A DNA stretch of 64,000 nucleotides, taken from contig NZ_JAKVTV010000001.1 in the NCBI RefSeq assembly GCF_022489035.1, positions 1,240,001 through 1,304,000 on the forward strand, given 5' to 3'. The translations under genes and the position numbers were made by a program. Source of the stretch: Christiangramia lutea. GTDB lineage: Bacteria > Bacteroidota > Bacteroidia > Flavobacteriales > Flavobacteriaceae. Of the stretch, positions 63,878 through 64,000 are shown in pieces. Numbering within the stretch: the stretch's first letter is position 1; every line of letters begins with the position of its first letter. The notes below the pieces were generated by a model. That model saw nothing but the letters and a program-made list of their open reading frames with translations, made no database searches and was not told the origin of the DNA.

Positions 63878-64000
63878 GGGTTTTCAGGCAATTCATAGTG
63901 ACCGGTCTTAGCCCAGATTTTTTTCATTTTTTGAAAAGCATAAATGACAAGAAATGAGAAAAAACTCCCCTTTACCGTCTATACCAAAATAGCTTAAATT
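63874..64000 (-). other. Right edge: possible 3' end of a leftward gene
   Basis: On the minus strand, one frame is open from the window edge to a TAA at 63908-63910. Another ends at 63874-63876 after a hydrophobic segment followed by KMKKIWAKTGHYELPENP. Both are too short to choose between and neither shows a start. A membrane protein ending here is possible. Confidence 0.2.

Noticed and set aside
1-64000. CRISPR arrays, tRNA/rRNA genes, insertion sequences, prophage
   Set aside because: No regularly spaced repeats, cloverleaf or rRNA-like sequence, transposase or phage structural genes were seen.

Overview
The window looks like a stretch of chromosome from a marine-type member of the Flavobacteriaceae (Bacteroidota), possibly close to Gramella/Christiangramia. 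The genus is inference; the phylum is well supported. The evidence is a SusC/SusD pair, many small lipoproteins with short signal peptides ending in Cys, AT-rich spacers, TAnnTTTG-type -7 promoter boxes, a bacterial geranylgeranylglyceryl-phosphate synthase and a DnaE2-like/DinB pair. No rRNA, tRNA, CRISPR array, transposase or phage gene was seen. Genes lie on both strands in short operons, often separated by hairpin-plus-U-tract terminators.

Region 1-4.75 kb holds the end of a secreted-protein gene, a YeeZ-like SDR, a membrane-anchored M28 peptidase, a two-CBS protein and a DUF4174 protein. Region 4.96-13.86 kb is the most distinctive part. It is one leftward operon: SusC-type TonB receptor, SusD-type lipoprotein, cytoplasmic isoaspartyl peptidase, lipoprotein cyanophycinase, YfcC-family transporter and a second lipoprotein cyanophycinase. 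Read together it resembles a polysaccharide-utilisation locus re-tooled for a peptide, most simply cyanophycin (multi-L-arginyl-poly-L-aspartate) or another beta-aspartyl peptide. The second cyanophycinase is split by a perfect 23-bp tandem duplication. The 520-bp leader of susC carries two diverged copies of a putative structured element. The operon is bracketed by an intact zinc-ribbon gene on one side and a relic of that gene's 3' end on the other.

Region 14.4-25.9 kb contains the zinc-ribbon gene, lipoproteins, a PepSY/methyltransferase/monooxygenase operon ending in a 41-codon gene, ssb, a histone-deacetylase-like hydrolase, a large MG2/plug-like secreted protein, metG and a YraN-type gene. 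Region 26-34.8 kb contains an M13 peptidase, an SDR-type threonine dehydrogenase, a cold-shock protein, a ClC protein with channel-like residues and aspS. Region 35-45 kb has a secreted LRR/TPR protein and an RND tripartite efflux operon controlled by a TetR regulator, with a clear inverted-repeat operator over its own promoter.

Region 45.2-50.4 kb is housekeeping: polyprenyl synthase and the 2-oxoglutarate dehydrogenase genes sucA and sucB. Region 50.5-56 kb has a 37-aa membrane peptide gene, a retropepsin-like protein and the error-prone polymerases DnaE2-like and DinB. The two polymerase genes are separated by a gene-free 515-bp block of interspersed repeats. Region 56-64 kb has small secreted proteins, an intradiol-dioxygenase-like protein, a DUF885 zinc hydrolase, ahcY, a phosphopantetheinyl transferase and the GGGP synthase.
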